A model generated the notes under the pieces. The model had not been told where the DNA came from. It was given only the letters and a program-made list of their open reading frames with translations, and ran no database searches. Shown one piece after another: positions 52,604-63,600 of a stretch of DNA of 64,000 nt; the stretch's first letter is position 1; the number at the start of each line of letters is the position of its first letter. A program made the position numbers and the translations under genes. This stretch comes from Flectonema sp. DT1601 (Eukaryota; Euglenozoa; Diplonemea; Diplonemida; Diplonemidae). The stretch spans positions 534,501 through 598,500 of the forward strand of contig OZ025791.1 of assembly GCA_964019425.1 (NCBI GenBank), read 5' to 3'.

Positions 52604-53881
52604 TCACACATCAACAGGATTCGCTTCAACAACAATAGTAAGCGTACCCTCAATAGATAAGAATCCTTGTTTCAGTAGTCGTTCTCGTCGAATAAACCTC
52701 CTCCAACCCCAACCAGCTGATCTCCAACGAGTGTCCGTCGATGCAACAGAGCGGATCACAGAGAGTTCACACGATGTTTTATTCACAATTTGAGCATTGT
52801 ACTTCGCAGGCGAATCTGAAGATTTATATGCCCCGAATGTGAGAAATCCGTTTGTATTTCCATCTCCATAGGGATACAAACGACATGTCCAAATGTCACC
52901 ATTTGAATCCGGAAAAGAAGGAGACTCGATGAACCTCTCCATCCTTGAAGGAAAGTTTTGAATTTTCCAATTTAACGAACCAACATTACCACTTGATATG
53001 GCAGTCCTCTCTGTAGGAGAATCTATAGAAGTCATATTTAGTGGTTGACAGAATAGTTGTGTTTGTTCATTCGAATCTAATATAGAGTCTTCAGATAAAC
53101 TAATGGATAAGTCAGCAATACTACTACTAGTCTCTAACATCTTATCTCTGAATTGAACTACCATTGTTTCTAGCTGTTTACATCTTTTAAAAAGAGGATG
53201 TCTCGTAGCAAACATACAACTCTGATAGTGAGACCCCATCTCCGAGGCTGATCCCTTTTTCGTACAACCGAGATGTTGATAAGAACAACTAACACGATTA
53301 TGAGAACATTCTTTAACATGAACTGATAATTCTTTTAGAAGTAGTAGCTTCCCACAACCAGTATTAGGACAAGGTACTGAAAGGCGAGAGCAATCTTTTT
53401 GTAAATGGTCTTTAAGTTTAGTTGACTGAACTGGGACATTACAAAGAAGACACGGTCGAACAGAGTCAGCGCACTGATTTTCGTGAGCAGATAAATCTTT
53501 TGAAAGCACTTCCTTATCGCAATATTTACATATCTTTAGACTATAATCCTGAAGGCAATCTGTTACATGGTTTCCTAACCTTTCTAATGTGCCTGTCCAT
53601 CGACAGCTGACTTCTTCGTTTGGACAACACACTTCAAGTTCTCGAATCAACTCTTTTCGAGTGATGTCAACGTATAGTCCGGTCTTTAAACTCTTTCTAC
53701 AACATGGACACGATTCTAACCCAGCAACACAATCCCTGCAAAAACCGTTTTGACAATACAAGTGAAAACAAGCATCCTTTATTATAAGAAAGCAGATAGG
53801 ACACTTCAACTTACTCGGAAGGGTATCAAAATTAACAAACAGATCCTCAGGGTAGCCATCAGGGAAAAGTATATCCGTCAT
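52604..53881 (-). CDS. TRAF-like protein: RING-type finger, TRAF zinc fingers, MATH domain
   Basis: The 425-residue product opens with a RING-like finger (CPICFLIIKDACFHLYC, then FCRDCVAGLESCPCCRKSL) at about 28-68. A string of TRAF-type zinc fingers follows at about 85-240, such as CPNEEVSCRWTGTLERLGNH, ICKYCDKEVLSKDLSAHENQ and CPNTGCGKLLLLKELSVHV. A short helical linker (QLETMVVQFRDKML) leads to a C-terminal MATH/TRAF-C domain from about 300 (SLNWKIQNFPSRMERFIESP, then GWGWRRFIRRERLL). This is the order of animal TRAFs and of Dictyostelium and protist relatives, which act as E3 ubiquitin ligase adaptors. A TTTTATTAG acceptor at 53911-53913 gives a 29-nt leader. No intron. Confidence 0.88.
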   Translation of the reverse strand: MTDILFPDGYPEDLFVNFDTLPSKLKCPICFLIIKDACFHLYCQNGFCRDCVAGLESCPCCRKSLKTGLYVDITRKELIRELEVCCPNEEVSCRWTGTLERLGNHVTDCLQDYSLKICKYCDKEVLSKDLSAHENQCADSVRPCLLCNVPVQSTKLKDHLQKDCSRLSVPCPNTGCGKLLLLKELSVHVKECSHNRVSCSYQHLGCTKKGSASEMGSHYQSCMFATRHPLFKRCKQLETMVVQFRDKMLETSSSIADLSISLSEDSILDSNEQTQLFCQPLNMTSIDSPTERTAISSGNVGSLNWKIQNFPSRMERFIESPSFPDSNGDIWTCRLYPYGDGNTNGFLTFGAYKSSDSPAKYNAQIVNKTSCELSVIRSVASTDTRWRSAGWGWRRFIRRERLLKQGFLSIEGTLTIVVEANPVDV

Positions 53882-54082
53882 TACAACGAGTGTGATATGA
53901 AGGGAGGGGGCTAATAAAATATAAAACTAACAACAACCAAATGATGTTATACGAGTGTGCATATATTAACCTGATTAAAGGAATTATAATTGTAAAGAAG
54001 TATTTTCAGCATTTTTTTTTTCTTCTTCTTCTCACTTCTAGAAAGTATTACTCGTAAGATGTGTAAGTGTCATCAGCTGAAG

Positions 54083-55318
54083 TTATAATTGAAAAACAGA
54101 ATTCATCTTAAAAGGCTTCGAGCCGCTTAGTTGAGGATTTTGAGTGAAGTCAAGTTGGTCTAAAACCTCACGTAGTCCGTAGAGTAGTTCGCTGTATTTA
54201 ACTGTCTTTCCTCGTTCTTCTATTGATTTGATTAAAACAATAAAAGCGGTAGTTAGAGCCCCACCTGCTCTACCTTTAACAGCAGATCCGATGAAGGAGT
54301 CGTGTGGACGAAGACGAGCATTGGCTTCTCTTTCGTTTCGGACTGCAAGTGATGATCGTCGTTTTGTTGTGTTTACAGATCTCTTTTTTGGTCCGCTATA
54401 CCAATTAGTAAACCAGTCTTCTCCATCATCCATTGATGCTAAGAAATCGTATTCTTCTTTTTCAGTTGGAGGTCTTTCATTTGCGTTCAATGGTAACAAG
54501 TCTTCTTCTGTGAATGTTATCGGAGGGTTGTCATCAAATGCTGAAGTAATTTCTCGAACATCTGTTGTGTCAGCTGATGTTTCTTCATCAGCACATCCAC
54601 TTAAAAGTAAAACATCAGCATCACAAAGTCTATTTGAATAATCATAATTAGTTAAAGGTTGTAAAGTATCTTCATATTCATCAATGGATTCTGTTTGAGA
54701 CATTTTACGTCTTTCTTGCATAGTTTTCCAGCTGGTTTTTGAAGGGCAGAGACCGAAAGGTAAATCTAAACCAGTACCTGAATGACAACAGTCCATTACA
54801 GCTGTTAGTCGACAACCAGCTGGTAAAGGTTTAATAAGGATCTCAAACATAACGTCATCAACAATCTGTCCTTTGATACGGTGATCAGACGGGAGGATGG
54901 TCTCGTCCAAACCATCAACTTCATCTCCGTCGGTGTCCTTAACTTGACATCCGTGTCCTGCAAAGAAGAAGAACAGACTATCACCAGGCTTTGCTCCATA
55001 AACTAACCATTTCATTCCTACTAAAATATTAACTCGGTTTGCAAAACTACTTGTTCCTTGGTGTTCAGCCTCGTCTGTTAACATTCGAACATCAGAGAAT
55101 CCTTTTCCTTCTAAAAACTCTCTCATTCGCTTAGCATCACTGACACAACCATCTAACTCAGCCTTCCCTTGTCCGTAATAATTAATTCCAATTATCAAAG
55201 CACGTCTTCTAGCATCTTTAGGTACAGAAACTAATACAGTTGGTGAAACCATACTCACTACTTCTCCATTTGGATGAGTTCTACGTGGTGGATCACACAG
55301 GTCGAGGACATTACCCAT
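54083..55318 (-). CDS. Metacaspase, probably acylated at the N-terminus
   Basis: The 411-residue protein starts MGNVLDLCD, a possible myristoylation (Gly2) and palmitoylation (Cys8) signal, with no long prodomain. The p20-like part (about 38-190) has RRALIIGINYYGQGKAELDG, the catalytic His in FFFFAGHGCQVKD and the catalytic Cys in TAVMDCCHSGTGLDLPF. The p10-like part has DADVLLLSGCADEETSADT and then GGALTTAFIVLIKS. Between these two p10 motifs, usually about 10-20 residues apart, lies an insertion of roughly 80 residues that is acidic, then basic (KKRSVNTTKRRSS). Metacaspases are calcium-dependent Arg/Lys-specific cysteine proteases in cell death, stress and cell-cycle roles. A CCTTCACAG acceptor at 55363-55365 gives a 44-nt leader. 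Confidence 0.92.
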   Translation of the reverse strand: MGNVLDLCDPPRRTHPNGEVVSMVSPTVLVSVPKDARRRALIIGINYYGQGKAELDGCVSDAKRMREFLEGKGFSDVRMLTDEAEHQGTSSFANRVNILVGMKWLVYGAKPGDSLFFFFAGHGCQVKDTDGDEVDGLDETILPSDHRIKGQIVDDVMFEILIKPLPAGCRLTAVMDCCHSGTGLDLPFGLCPSKTSWKTMQERRKMSQTESIDEYEDTLQPLTNYDYSNRLCDADVLLLSGCADEETSADTTDVREITSAFDDNPPITFTEEDLLPLNANERPPTEKEEYDFLASMDDGEDWFTNWYSGPKKRSVNTTKRRSSLAVRNEREANARLRPHDSFIGSAVKGRAGGALTTAFIVLIKSIEERGKTVKYSELLYGLREVLDQLDFTQNPQLSGSKPFKMNSVFQL

Positions 55319-55869
55319 GTGTGTTCTCCTTTTTGGTAATTATCTTTGTTATGTGTAAATAGCTGTGAAGGAGGGTATAAATAATTATTTCTCAGAATGT
55401 ATTCCGATGCGAAGGGGTAAAGCAAGTGCGAGTGTCGTTCCACCGCTTATGTGATGTATGGCAACACTGTTGTGGAAAATACATCTACAAAAAGAATGTA
55501 GCATGTCTTGGATTTTAAAAACATATATTTGCTTGTCAACTTATTTTGCCATTGTGTGGCAATAGTTTACTGTGACAAGAAAGGACTACGTAATGTTCTC
55601 CGGAATTAGAAATTGTATTAAGACGTTGCTCGTTGAAGAACTTCTCCCCACTGCTGGTTCGCGACCAAGGGAACGTTTTTTTTTTTTTTTCGTTTTTTTT
55701 AACTTCTTTATCTTTCGCTTCCTCGTTTCTTTCCTTCTTTCTTTTGTTGCTTTTCTGCCGTTTGTTTCTCGTAATCTTCGAGAGCCGTGCAGACAGGCAT
55801 TATAAACGGACAACACTACACAGCGGAGAATGCCACATGGAGAGATAATACAAGTTGACAGCACACAGT
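55319..55869. other. Intergenic, no gene seen
   Basis: It holds the metacaspase leader and the 3' flank of the acyl-CoA dehydrogenase gene. A T/C-rich tract lies at 55676-55760. Frames there are Phe- or Lys-rich only. Confidence 0.5.
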
Positions 55870-57132
55870 CTATGCTAGCCTCGTGAAGTCCTTAACAATG
55901 TTTTTGTGGTGAGATTCTAGAGTTCCTCCTCCAATCTGTTATAGTTAATTGGTTGTGTGGTGTGATATAATTAGGACTCTGTTATCTCAGGAAATCGGAA
56001 AACATACCTCTAAAAGCTTAGCGTCTCTCCAAAGACGTTCGACAGGCATATCTCTGCTGTATCCCATACCTCCGAGAACCTGCATTGCAGCATCGGCCAC
56101 TTCCTTTCCGACAGGTGTTGCGAACAACTTTGCAGCGTCAGTACCAATTCTGTTTTGCTCATCAGCACCTACAGAACGGGCGACTGTGTAGGTCAAAGTC
56201 TTTGCAGCTTCAGTCTTGGCAAATCCTTCAGCGATGTACTTTTGGATTTGACCGAACTCTGCGATTGGCTTTCCAAAGCAACGTCTTTGTTGAGACCAAT
56301 CGAACATCACTTCAAGTGATCTGTCTGCGATACCAACAGACATGGCTGCGAGTGTAAGTCTTTCAAGTTCTAAGTTACGCATCATACACTTAACTCCACC
56401 ACCTTCTGCTCCAATAAGGTTTTCAACTGGTACTTTAACGTTGTTGAATCCTAAGTCACACATAGTAGATGCTCTCATACCACACTTGTCAATCTTGCTA
56501 CCTTGTGTGAATCCTTCGTAACCTCTCTCAACAATAAAAGCGGAGACCTTTCCTTCAACCTTTGCGTAGACAAGGAATATATCAGCATGGGTACCGTTTG
56601 TAATCCAAGTCTTACCACCGTTAAGAATGTAGTGGTCTCCCTCACGTACGGCAGTAGACTGCATACCAAGGACATCAGTACCAGCACCTGGTTCAGACAT
56701 ACCCATGGCACCAATCCACTCACCAGACATGACCTTATCAAGGTAGCGAGCCCTTTGGTCTGCGTTTGCAGCGTTGTAGAAGTTGTTAACGAATAACATT
56801 GAGTGAGCCAGATATGCGAGACAGAACCCTGGGTCAACCTTTGACAGTTCGTGGTGGATGATGACTGCGGCAGTAGCATCCATTCCAACACCTCCATCTT
56901 CTGCTGGGATAGTAATTCCCATCATTCCTAATTCTCCGAACTCCTTTAGAAGCTCAACGTTGAAGTCACCTCTGACGTCGTATTCTCTCGCTTGTGGTTC
57001 AACCTTCTCTTTAGCGAATTTAGCAACGGTGTCTCTAATCTGTTCATGCTCTGGAGTTGGGTTGTAGAGAAAGTCAGCTCCCTTCATGCTGAGAAACCTT
57101 CTCTGACCCGCGGCGAGTGCTGAACGCATCAT
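55870..57132 (-). CDS. Isovaleryl-CoA dehydrogenase-type acyl-CoA dehydrogenase, two exons
   Basis: Exon 1 is 56008-57132 (375 codons) and exon 2 is 55870-55935 (22 codons with stop). The 72-nt intron 55936-56007 (GTATGT...TAACAG) is phase 0 and joins DAKLLE to IGGGTLESHH. The product is 396 residues with a likely mitochondrial presequence (MMRSALAAGQRRFLS). Acyl-CoA dehydrogenase motifs include AMGMSEPGAGTDVLGM, WITNGTHADIFLVYAK, QRRCFGKPIAEFGQIQKY and QVLGGMGYSRDMPVERLWRD. At the usual catalytic-Glu position the sequence has Gly (IGGGT). A Glu is instead available in NLELERLTLA, the arrangement of isovaleryl-CoA dehydrogenases in leucine breakdown. FAD should be the cofactor. TTATACAG at 57164-57166 gives a 31-nt leader. 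Confidence 0.85.
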
Positions 57133-57339
57133 TTTTATTTTATTTTTTTTGTGCTTGGCAATGCTGTATAAAACATGGTGTAATAATTAACAACCAACCA
57201 ACAGAGATAACTAATTCTAAATACTTAAATAGTATGTCCACATGACGGATGTCGTGGTAGTCTAGTAACGAATATTTGAGAATGGGAAAAAGGGATTATT
57301 TTTTTATTTTTTATTTTTTTAATTATGTTGTAAGCTCCA

Positions 57340-59292
57340 CTACATTCCAATATAAACTGCTCCAAGCATAACCCAAACAGAAATAACATCCTCAGGGTAA
57401 GGAGTTATTTTAATTCGAATGGTATGTCGAATAGTGTCACCTTGCAACTCTAAGATATCACACGTGTGTTTGTTTGAAGCAAAATGAGACATCATCCTCG
57501 ACGGTGATCGATGAGTAAAGTGAACAGGAAATCCAGTAAACAGTCTTCCACTTTGAATACATTGTCTTATTGAAGAGTGAAAAGAATCCATTTCTAAAGG
57601 AACAGATGTAATTTTTTGTAATTCCAATGACCACAATGCCTGAGTCATAATATATGAGATACTTCCTTGATCCCAAGTTGTTAACAACCCTCTCTGATCT
57701 CTGTAGTCTGTGATGCTTTGCATTAACGCTGCTTCCAATTGCTCTTCTATTGATGAAATATCAGTTGGAGTAAATGTCGGAGGTACTATTGTTGGAAGTG
57801 GTTGTTTTTTTACAAGTTTTAACTTTATTGGATTCATACTCTTCCAAAGCCTGTCATCATCAAAGTCAAACGATACTCCATAAATATCATCCACACTTTG
57901 TAATGATGCTACGATTGCTCCGTCAGTGAATGCTGAATGAACATGAGTTAACCCTAACCACGTTGATGGAAATGATCCCCCAGAATCAATGCTGTGTCTC
58001 TCACCGTTCATTGCATTCCATAATATTATTGTGTTTCCTTCTGAAGTTTTATTCTTCGTCATAACTGACATTTGACTTTGTCCAGAAGCATCAGTTCCTA
58101 ATAGTACCCAAGCATCTAATCCGTGACCAAGTAGTAGGGAAGCTAATAGTGTGCAGTGTTCAGGTACATCACCTTTTTTCCGAGAGATAAATGAAAATTG
58201 ATTAAGCCAACCGTCAGTTGCGGGCTTTGCCGGATTCATTGCTGAAACACCTTGTGGATGTTCAACACGATCATCGTCGTAATCGTAAGTAAGTAAACTA
58301 ACAAAACGAGAGCATTCATAAGGAGAGTCAAGTACCCTGTCAGGTCTTAGAGCTGAGACTGTAGCAGTCACAGGTACCATTTGAGTAGAATGTGTTATGA
58401 TATTGGTAAATACTTTTACATTACGAGAAGCAAAAGAAGGACTGAAGGCGTGAAACTCTTGCCACCAACGTCGAGCATAGACTAGAAATTCCCTTTCGGA
58501 TGCAGTGTTATCGCTGTTCTCTGAGTTAATTTGATTTGAGATATCATCTCCTCCAATTGCTGTGTGATATGGAAGTAATTCAAGTTGGAGTTCCATTACT
58601 CCGATTGGGATTTTTAAACCGTGATTTCCTCCTCCCATCTCAACACTGAGAGACACGCTGCCAGACTTTAAACAGTTTCTCCATTCGATTTGATTTTCAC
58701 CAATTAGTTTGTAGTCATCTCTGTGTGAATTGTAACGAAGTAAGACGATGTGAATCTTTTCACTTAATCTCATTAAGTCTCGAGAGTTGTGTCTCTCCTG
58801 ATGTCGAAGCATTCTTTGATATTGTTCAGTAGTACTGTTCTTAGCCAACTCTGTCTCAATATTTATTAAAAAAGAATCATCAAAAGGAGGATCACAACTA
58901 CACTCCGTAGGTTTTGAAGTAAACCTATGAGTTCCAAAATGGATGACTGCTATTAACTTTTCATGTTTAGATGGTTCTGAGTCGAGGTGTTCTAAGAAAG
59001 CTCTTCCCCCGAGTAGTCTAACATGTAAGTATCGGTCATTTGGTCGGAGGGGTTTCTTTTGATTGTCAGATATGTTGTTTTTACTCCCTTTTACAGAATC
59101 GATAAGCCGACTTATGCATCCTCTCTCTTGCACTAAGCTAAGAAGTGTGTCAACGCTTGGATCAGCACCCTCTCTTGCAGTGTAATCAAGTAGTAGTTCT
59201 CTTATCTGACCGTAGACGTTACCATCTCGTAAATGTGCATCAACAATACCTCTCAGTTCGTGGATCTTATCCGGTGGTAGGACGTCCTGCAT
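57340..59292 (-). CDS. CEP76: CEP76 orthologue, centriolar protein
   Basis: The 650-residue length and whole-length similarity match animal CEP76 (about 659). It begins with the N-terminal helical region (LPPDKIHELRGIVDAHLRDG). A C2-like part starts YLHVRLLGGRAFLEHLDSEP and includes HRFTSKPTECSCDPPFDDSF. The segment LVYARRWWQEFHAFSPSFAS precedes a transglutaminase-like part (LLASLLLGHGLDAWVLLGTD). The C-terminus is also similar (FPVHFTHRSPSRMM, then ITPYPEDVISVWVMLGA). The transglutaminase-like fold lacks the usual His (GQSQMSVMT), as expected for a non-enzymatic domain. CEP76 in animals limits centriole reduplication and interacts with CP110. Its presence implies centrioles. It is next to a flagellar-type and an LRR coiled-coil gene. 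The leader acceptor is weak (CAAAG or CAAG). Confidence 0.93.
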   Translation of the reverse strand: MQDVLPPDKIHELRGIVDAHLRDGNVYGQIRELLLDYTAREGADPSVDTLLSLVQERGCISRLIDSVKGSKNNISDNQKKPLRPNDRYLHVRLLGGRAFLEHLDSEPSKHEKLIAVIHFGTHRFTSKPTECSCDPPFDDSFLINIETELAKNSTTEQYQRMLRHQERHNSRDLMRLSEKIHIVLLRYNSHRDDYKLIGENQIEWRNCLKSGSVSLSVEMGGGNHGLKIPIGVMELQLELLPYHTAIGGDDISNQINSENSDNTASEREFLVYARRWWQEFHAFSPSFASRNVKVFTNIITHSTQMVPVTATVSALRPDRVLDSPYECSRFVSLLTYDYDDDRVEHPQGVSAMNPAKPATDGWLNQFSFISRKKGDVPEHCTLLASLLLGHGLDAWVLLGTDASGQSQMSVMTKNKTSEGNTIILWNAMNGERHSIDSGGSFPSTWLGLTHVHSAFTDGAIVASLQSVDDIYGVSFDFDDDRLWKSMNPIKLKLVKKQPLPTIVPPTFTPTDISSIEEQLEAALMQSITDYRDQRGLLTTWDQGSISYIMTQALWSLELQKITSVPLEMDSFHSSIRQCIQSGRLFTGFPVHFTHRSPSRMMSHFASNKHTCDILELQGDTIRHTIRIKITPYPEDVISVWVMLGAVYIGM

Positions 59293-59542
59293 CTTGTGAG
59301 TACTCTTTGATTGTAAAATAATTTATAAGTGAAATATTCAAATTTAAATTGGATCTGGTTTTTTTTGTGTTTTTATCTGTTACTTTGTGAAAAAAAAAAA
59401 AAAAAAAGGAAGGAAAAAAAAAAAAATAGTAGTTTAAAAAGAAAATCGATTCCAATAAACATCAAGTAAGAAGGAGAAAAAAAAGACCACAAGCAACATG
59501 CTATTACTGAATACGGAGAACCGTATTTGTTGTAGTACTCCA

Positions 59543-60382
59543 CTACTCCACAGGACTTGCTTCAAATGATGTGAAGTTCTTTTCCTTAACCCATGGAGGT
59601 CTTAGTGCGAACATTAAATGACTATCCTCCGTCTTTATACCCCATCCTTCGTTTACTTTACGAAGGTCGTATCTTTCTGTTAATGAACTTCGGCGTACCA
59701 TTACATTCATGTATGCTAGTAATCCGTGAGTTGATTTTAAGTTTTCAATGAAGAAGTATATAACTAGTAAGTCTTCAGCGGTAGTGAATATCGTTGGTTT
59801 TAGTTCACTCCAATCTGATGAGAGGACTCGATAAAGATTAGTCATAATATCCGTTAGTAGTGTTCGTGAAGGTTTTGAAAGACTCTTATCTCTACCAGAT
59901 GGAATGAATGGACCTGCGAGGACTTTACGTTCCTCCATCCATTTTCCTCTGAGAGCTTCATCTTTTATTGTGTCAAATGGATCTGTGTCATACGAATAAG
60001 TTCCTTCATATTTCATTGTTGTACTATTCCCTGGAGCAACAAACGGTGCTGTTCCAGCAATGGCTCCGACTATGCTGTGATGTTGTCTTCTTTCACGACA
60101 TTGTAATTCTGAATTCAAATCATAAGGACTCGCACTATATTCAAACTCAGTAAATAAACCTTTATAAGTACCCGCTTTAAACGATTGTGAATTTTCATTC
60201 ACCCTATTAAAATCTTTTTCTAATGCTGTTGGTCCTTTTCCAAGGTCAGATATAGATGTGTATGAACCAGGTGCAAATGCAGCCCTGATTGTCTCGTGTT
60301 GGCATCCCAGAGACGCAGGTAACTTACTCGACAAGTTAGGTTTTGCGTACCCTGGTATGCGCTTTGTGTCAGCCTCAGTCAT
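59543..60382 (-). CDS. CFAP96-like (C4orf47/DUF4586-like) flagellar protein
   Basis: The 279-residue protein is soluble and rich in Tyr, Gly and Pro. Features recalling the CFAP96/C4orf47 family are a repeated phosphate-loop-like layout (FAPGSYTSISDLGKGPTALE, SFKAGTYKGLF), then KYEGTYSYDTDPFDTIKDE and RKVLAGPFIPSGRDKSLSKP, where the family has similar FxPSG segments. The last third (WSELKPTIFTTAEDLLVIYF, then LRPPWVKEKNFTSF) is conserved-looking but not recognised. Family members sit on the axoneme or basal body. The neighbouring CEP76 and LRR coiled-coil genes support a ciliary context. A TTTCTTCAG acceptor at 60395-60397 gives a 12-nt leader. Family call is tentative. Confidence 0.6.
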   Translation of the reverse strand: MTEADTKRIPGYAKPNLSSKLPASLGCQHETIRAAFAPGSYTSISDLGKGPTALEKDFNRVNENSQSFKAGTYKGLFTEFEYSASPYDLNSELQCRERRQHHSIVGAIAGTAPFVAPGNSTTMKYEGTYSYDTDPFDTIKDEALRGKWMEERKVLAGPFIPSGRDKSLSKPSRTLLTDIMTNLYRVLSSDWSELKPTIFTTAEDLLVIYFFIENLKSTHGLLAYMNVMVRRSSLTERYDLRKVNEGWGIKTEDSHLMFALRPPWVKEKNFTSFEASPVE

Positions 60383-60656
60383 ATTGCAGACACTCTGAAG
60401 AAAGTAAAAAAACAGTAATTGACGAACAGACTTCCCTAACTGAGTTTATCAACACAGAGAAGGTGTACACACATCATAGTAATAGTAACCTGTGATGTCA
60501 ACATAATTAATAAATAGTACAAACAAGATTATTACTATGAGAATATCCTACCAATATGGTAATCTAACATAACAGATACTTTTATCTAAGAGGGGGATCT
60601 TGGAGGTGGAAAGATCCACATCTCCATCGACTATTAGTAGGAAGTTAATCATCAGG

Positions 60657-63600
60657 TCAGGCACACTGCAGTAGTTCTTGAAGTTTGCGGTGCTTTTCTT
60701 CCATGGCTGTGGCTTTTTCTCGTAACATGATAACCTGTTCTTGTAACGTTCGGTTTCTAACTTTGTCTGACTGACTTACTTCTTGTAAGCTAGCGAGTGC
60801 TATGGACTCCTGTTCGAGTTGTTCTTCAGCACGTTGTCGGTTGCGTTTCTCCTTTTCGAGAGCCTCTGCAACTGTCATGACCTTCTTTCTCATGTCAGAC
60901 TTTATTGATGAGATTTGAGAGTTTAGATTTTGATTTTCATCTTCAAATTTAGTCAGCCGCTCTCGTGACTTTCTCAACTTACCAGCTAGAGTATCCGTCT
61001 CAGAGTCGTATTGTTCTCGAAGACCTTCAAGTTCTCTTTTGTAAGAAGAACACTTCTTCTCTGATTGTGAAACTTTTTCTTTCGAAGACTTCTCAAGTGA
61101 TTTCATTGAGTCTTTTAAATTATGTTCAAGACGTGAATTTGTGTCTTCTGCTGCTTCCAGTTTTAAGTGCAATGCGTCGATGTCGTCTTTTGTAATGTCA
61201 ATCTCGTGTAGTAGATGCTCAATAAGTCTCTCTTTCTCACTTAAGAATCTTTTTTGTTGATCGTATTCGGACGCTAGCCGAGAGATTCTAACTGAGAGTT
61301 GTTCTGAACCTGAAATAGTACGAACAGAATTGATTAGTGATAATACCTCAGTTTCGATAATAGAGATGTCACTTACTGTTGATAAGTCGAGTGCTACAGC
61401 TATTTGATTAATTATTTTTTTATATCTTTCAGATTCCTTTTTAATTGTGTTGGCAGTTTCCAAGACAGAATTTCCAAAAGCGGTTTTCAATTGTGAGAAC
61501 TCCTCGACGATGTCAAGAGCTGTATTCAGATTGAATTGAACACCGATGTTTGAGTTGTTGGCCAACAGACAAATTCGCTTTGAAATGGTAAACAAAACTT
61601 CAACAGTTTTCACAACACTACCGTCATCACATTGCAAGATAGATGTTATCTCTGATAGTTTTATTGCTTTATCTTTTGTTTCTGTTTCTGAACTGAGGAG
61701 AGTGCGTAAGTTAGTCTGTAAGTCACACGAATTTGTAAACCTGTCTTGCATATCTCTCACAACACCATGAACTGCGATTATACAGTCAAACAGACTAGAG
61801 TCTCTGTTGCTCGACAACTGTTGTTGCCCGATGCACATCCGATACGTTGCCTTAGATATATTAAGCATTTCACTCAGGTCATTTGAATTGTCAAAACCAA
61901 GAATAGTAGTAAAAGATTTGTATTTCTGTTCAAAGGTGATTAGGTTTTCAATTTTAGAACACAACAACTGTACCGATTGTTCTGATAGGAGTGAACTAGC
62001 TGATGAATAGAACTTCTTGTATGATATCAATTCATTTATTGATGATAAAAGTACTTCTTCTGATACTTCAGTGAAAGGTTCTGAAATAATTAGTCTGCTC
62101 ATCTGATCTAATTTGTTTTCAATTTCCGTAACTCTTGCTCTCATTGTAGCCGTACGTTGTATGTGAGATATGTTGTCGTGTGTTGTTGACTTTAAGTTTA
62201 TTATACTTTCTACTATTTTTTCAAAGTGAGCTTCTGTTGAAATTCCGTCACCTTCCGGTGCTACTTTTAGTAGTTCGCTGATGGCACGAAGCTGTTTGTG
62301 GTGGACTGCTGCTGTATTTTTTTGTCGGTTGTAAGACTGTGAAATTTTTGTTAGGGCTCGTTCGTACTTTTCGTGAACGGATTGGAGGTCTTGCTGATGT
62401 TTTGTGTGAAGTTCTTCAGATAGTTTTTGAAGTCCTGTTCTCATTTCTGAATCCCACGATGAAGCGTCAGTAGAGTATCGCTTTCGTAAGTCGAGTCTCA
62501 TCTGTTCGTAGTCCATGTCACGTCTTCTGAGCTCATCAGTTATTGCGGATAGTTGCATTTGAGACTTGTGTTTATCATTCTTTAAAGATCCTATTTCTGA
62601 CTCCTGTCTCTCTGTTTTGGATCGAAGCTCTGCTTCTGTTTTCGCAATCGTTTGATTTTGTTTTCTCAATTCCTCAACAACAACTTCATAGTGAGCTGTT
62701 TGTTGTAACTTAGCCAATGACGTCTTTAAATCAGATACTTCTCTCTGAAGGTCGAGACACTTGGAAGTGATTTTTGTTGTTTTGATTTGCTCAGCCTGAA
62801 CCGCTTCAGAAATGCGTTTGTTAAAAGCAGCAACAACAGCAGTTGATGTTATCTGATTAGATATTGGGATGTTTAGCTGGTTTGATATGTCTTCTTGAAA
62901 TTGATCAGAGTATCGAACTGTTTGTCTTAACTTTGACACCGTCTCTGATACCTCATCAGCAGTACAGTTGGGATGGAAAATTTCACTCATAACTGAGCTC
63001 AATTCATTATGTCTATTTATGAACCCATCAAGTGTACTTAGTAACGATTCCATTGAACAATTACCAACCCCAACTACAGACTTAATGTGATCAATTGATG
63101 ATCGAGTTAGAGATTCTGACTCTACGAGTTCTTTCAATCTAACAGCAGCCTTACTAATAACTGATGGGAGGTCAGCTGATACATCAAATCGTATGAACGG
63201 TTCAAGTTGTTGTAATGCTGTTTGACAATTGTCAGAGAAATCAGACACTAATTGTGATATTGATTGCAAATCCCGTTTTTGCCTCGCAGACTCACTCTGA
63301 TGAGGAACTAAACTACCAATTGTTGAGAGCACCTTAGAAGCAAACGTCTGCAAGTGACCAACATGTGATTTCAGTGTCGTAAATTCACTGCAAATTTCAC
63401 TCAGTGAAGTAGGCAGATCGACATCTGACAGGTTGCGATCATTACACAGCTGCTGAATATTTCCTTTTAATCTACTGAGAATAGATGCTGTTGACGTATT
63501 CGCTACACGCGATTTCAAGAGCGATGATATTATAGGAAGAATTGTCTCGTCAGTGGCGCTTAATTTCTGTTTTACAATATCATACTGTGCTAGTGCTCTA

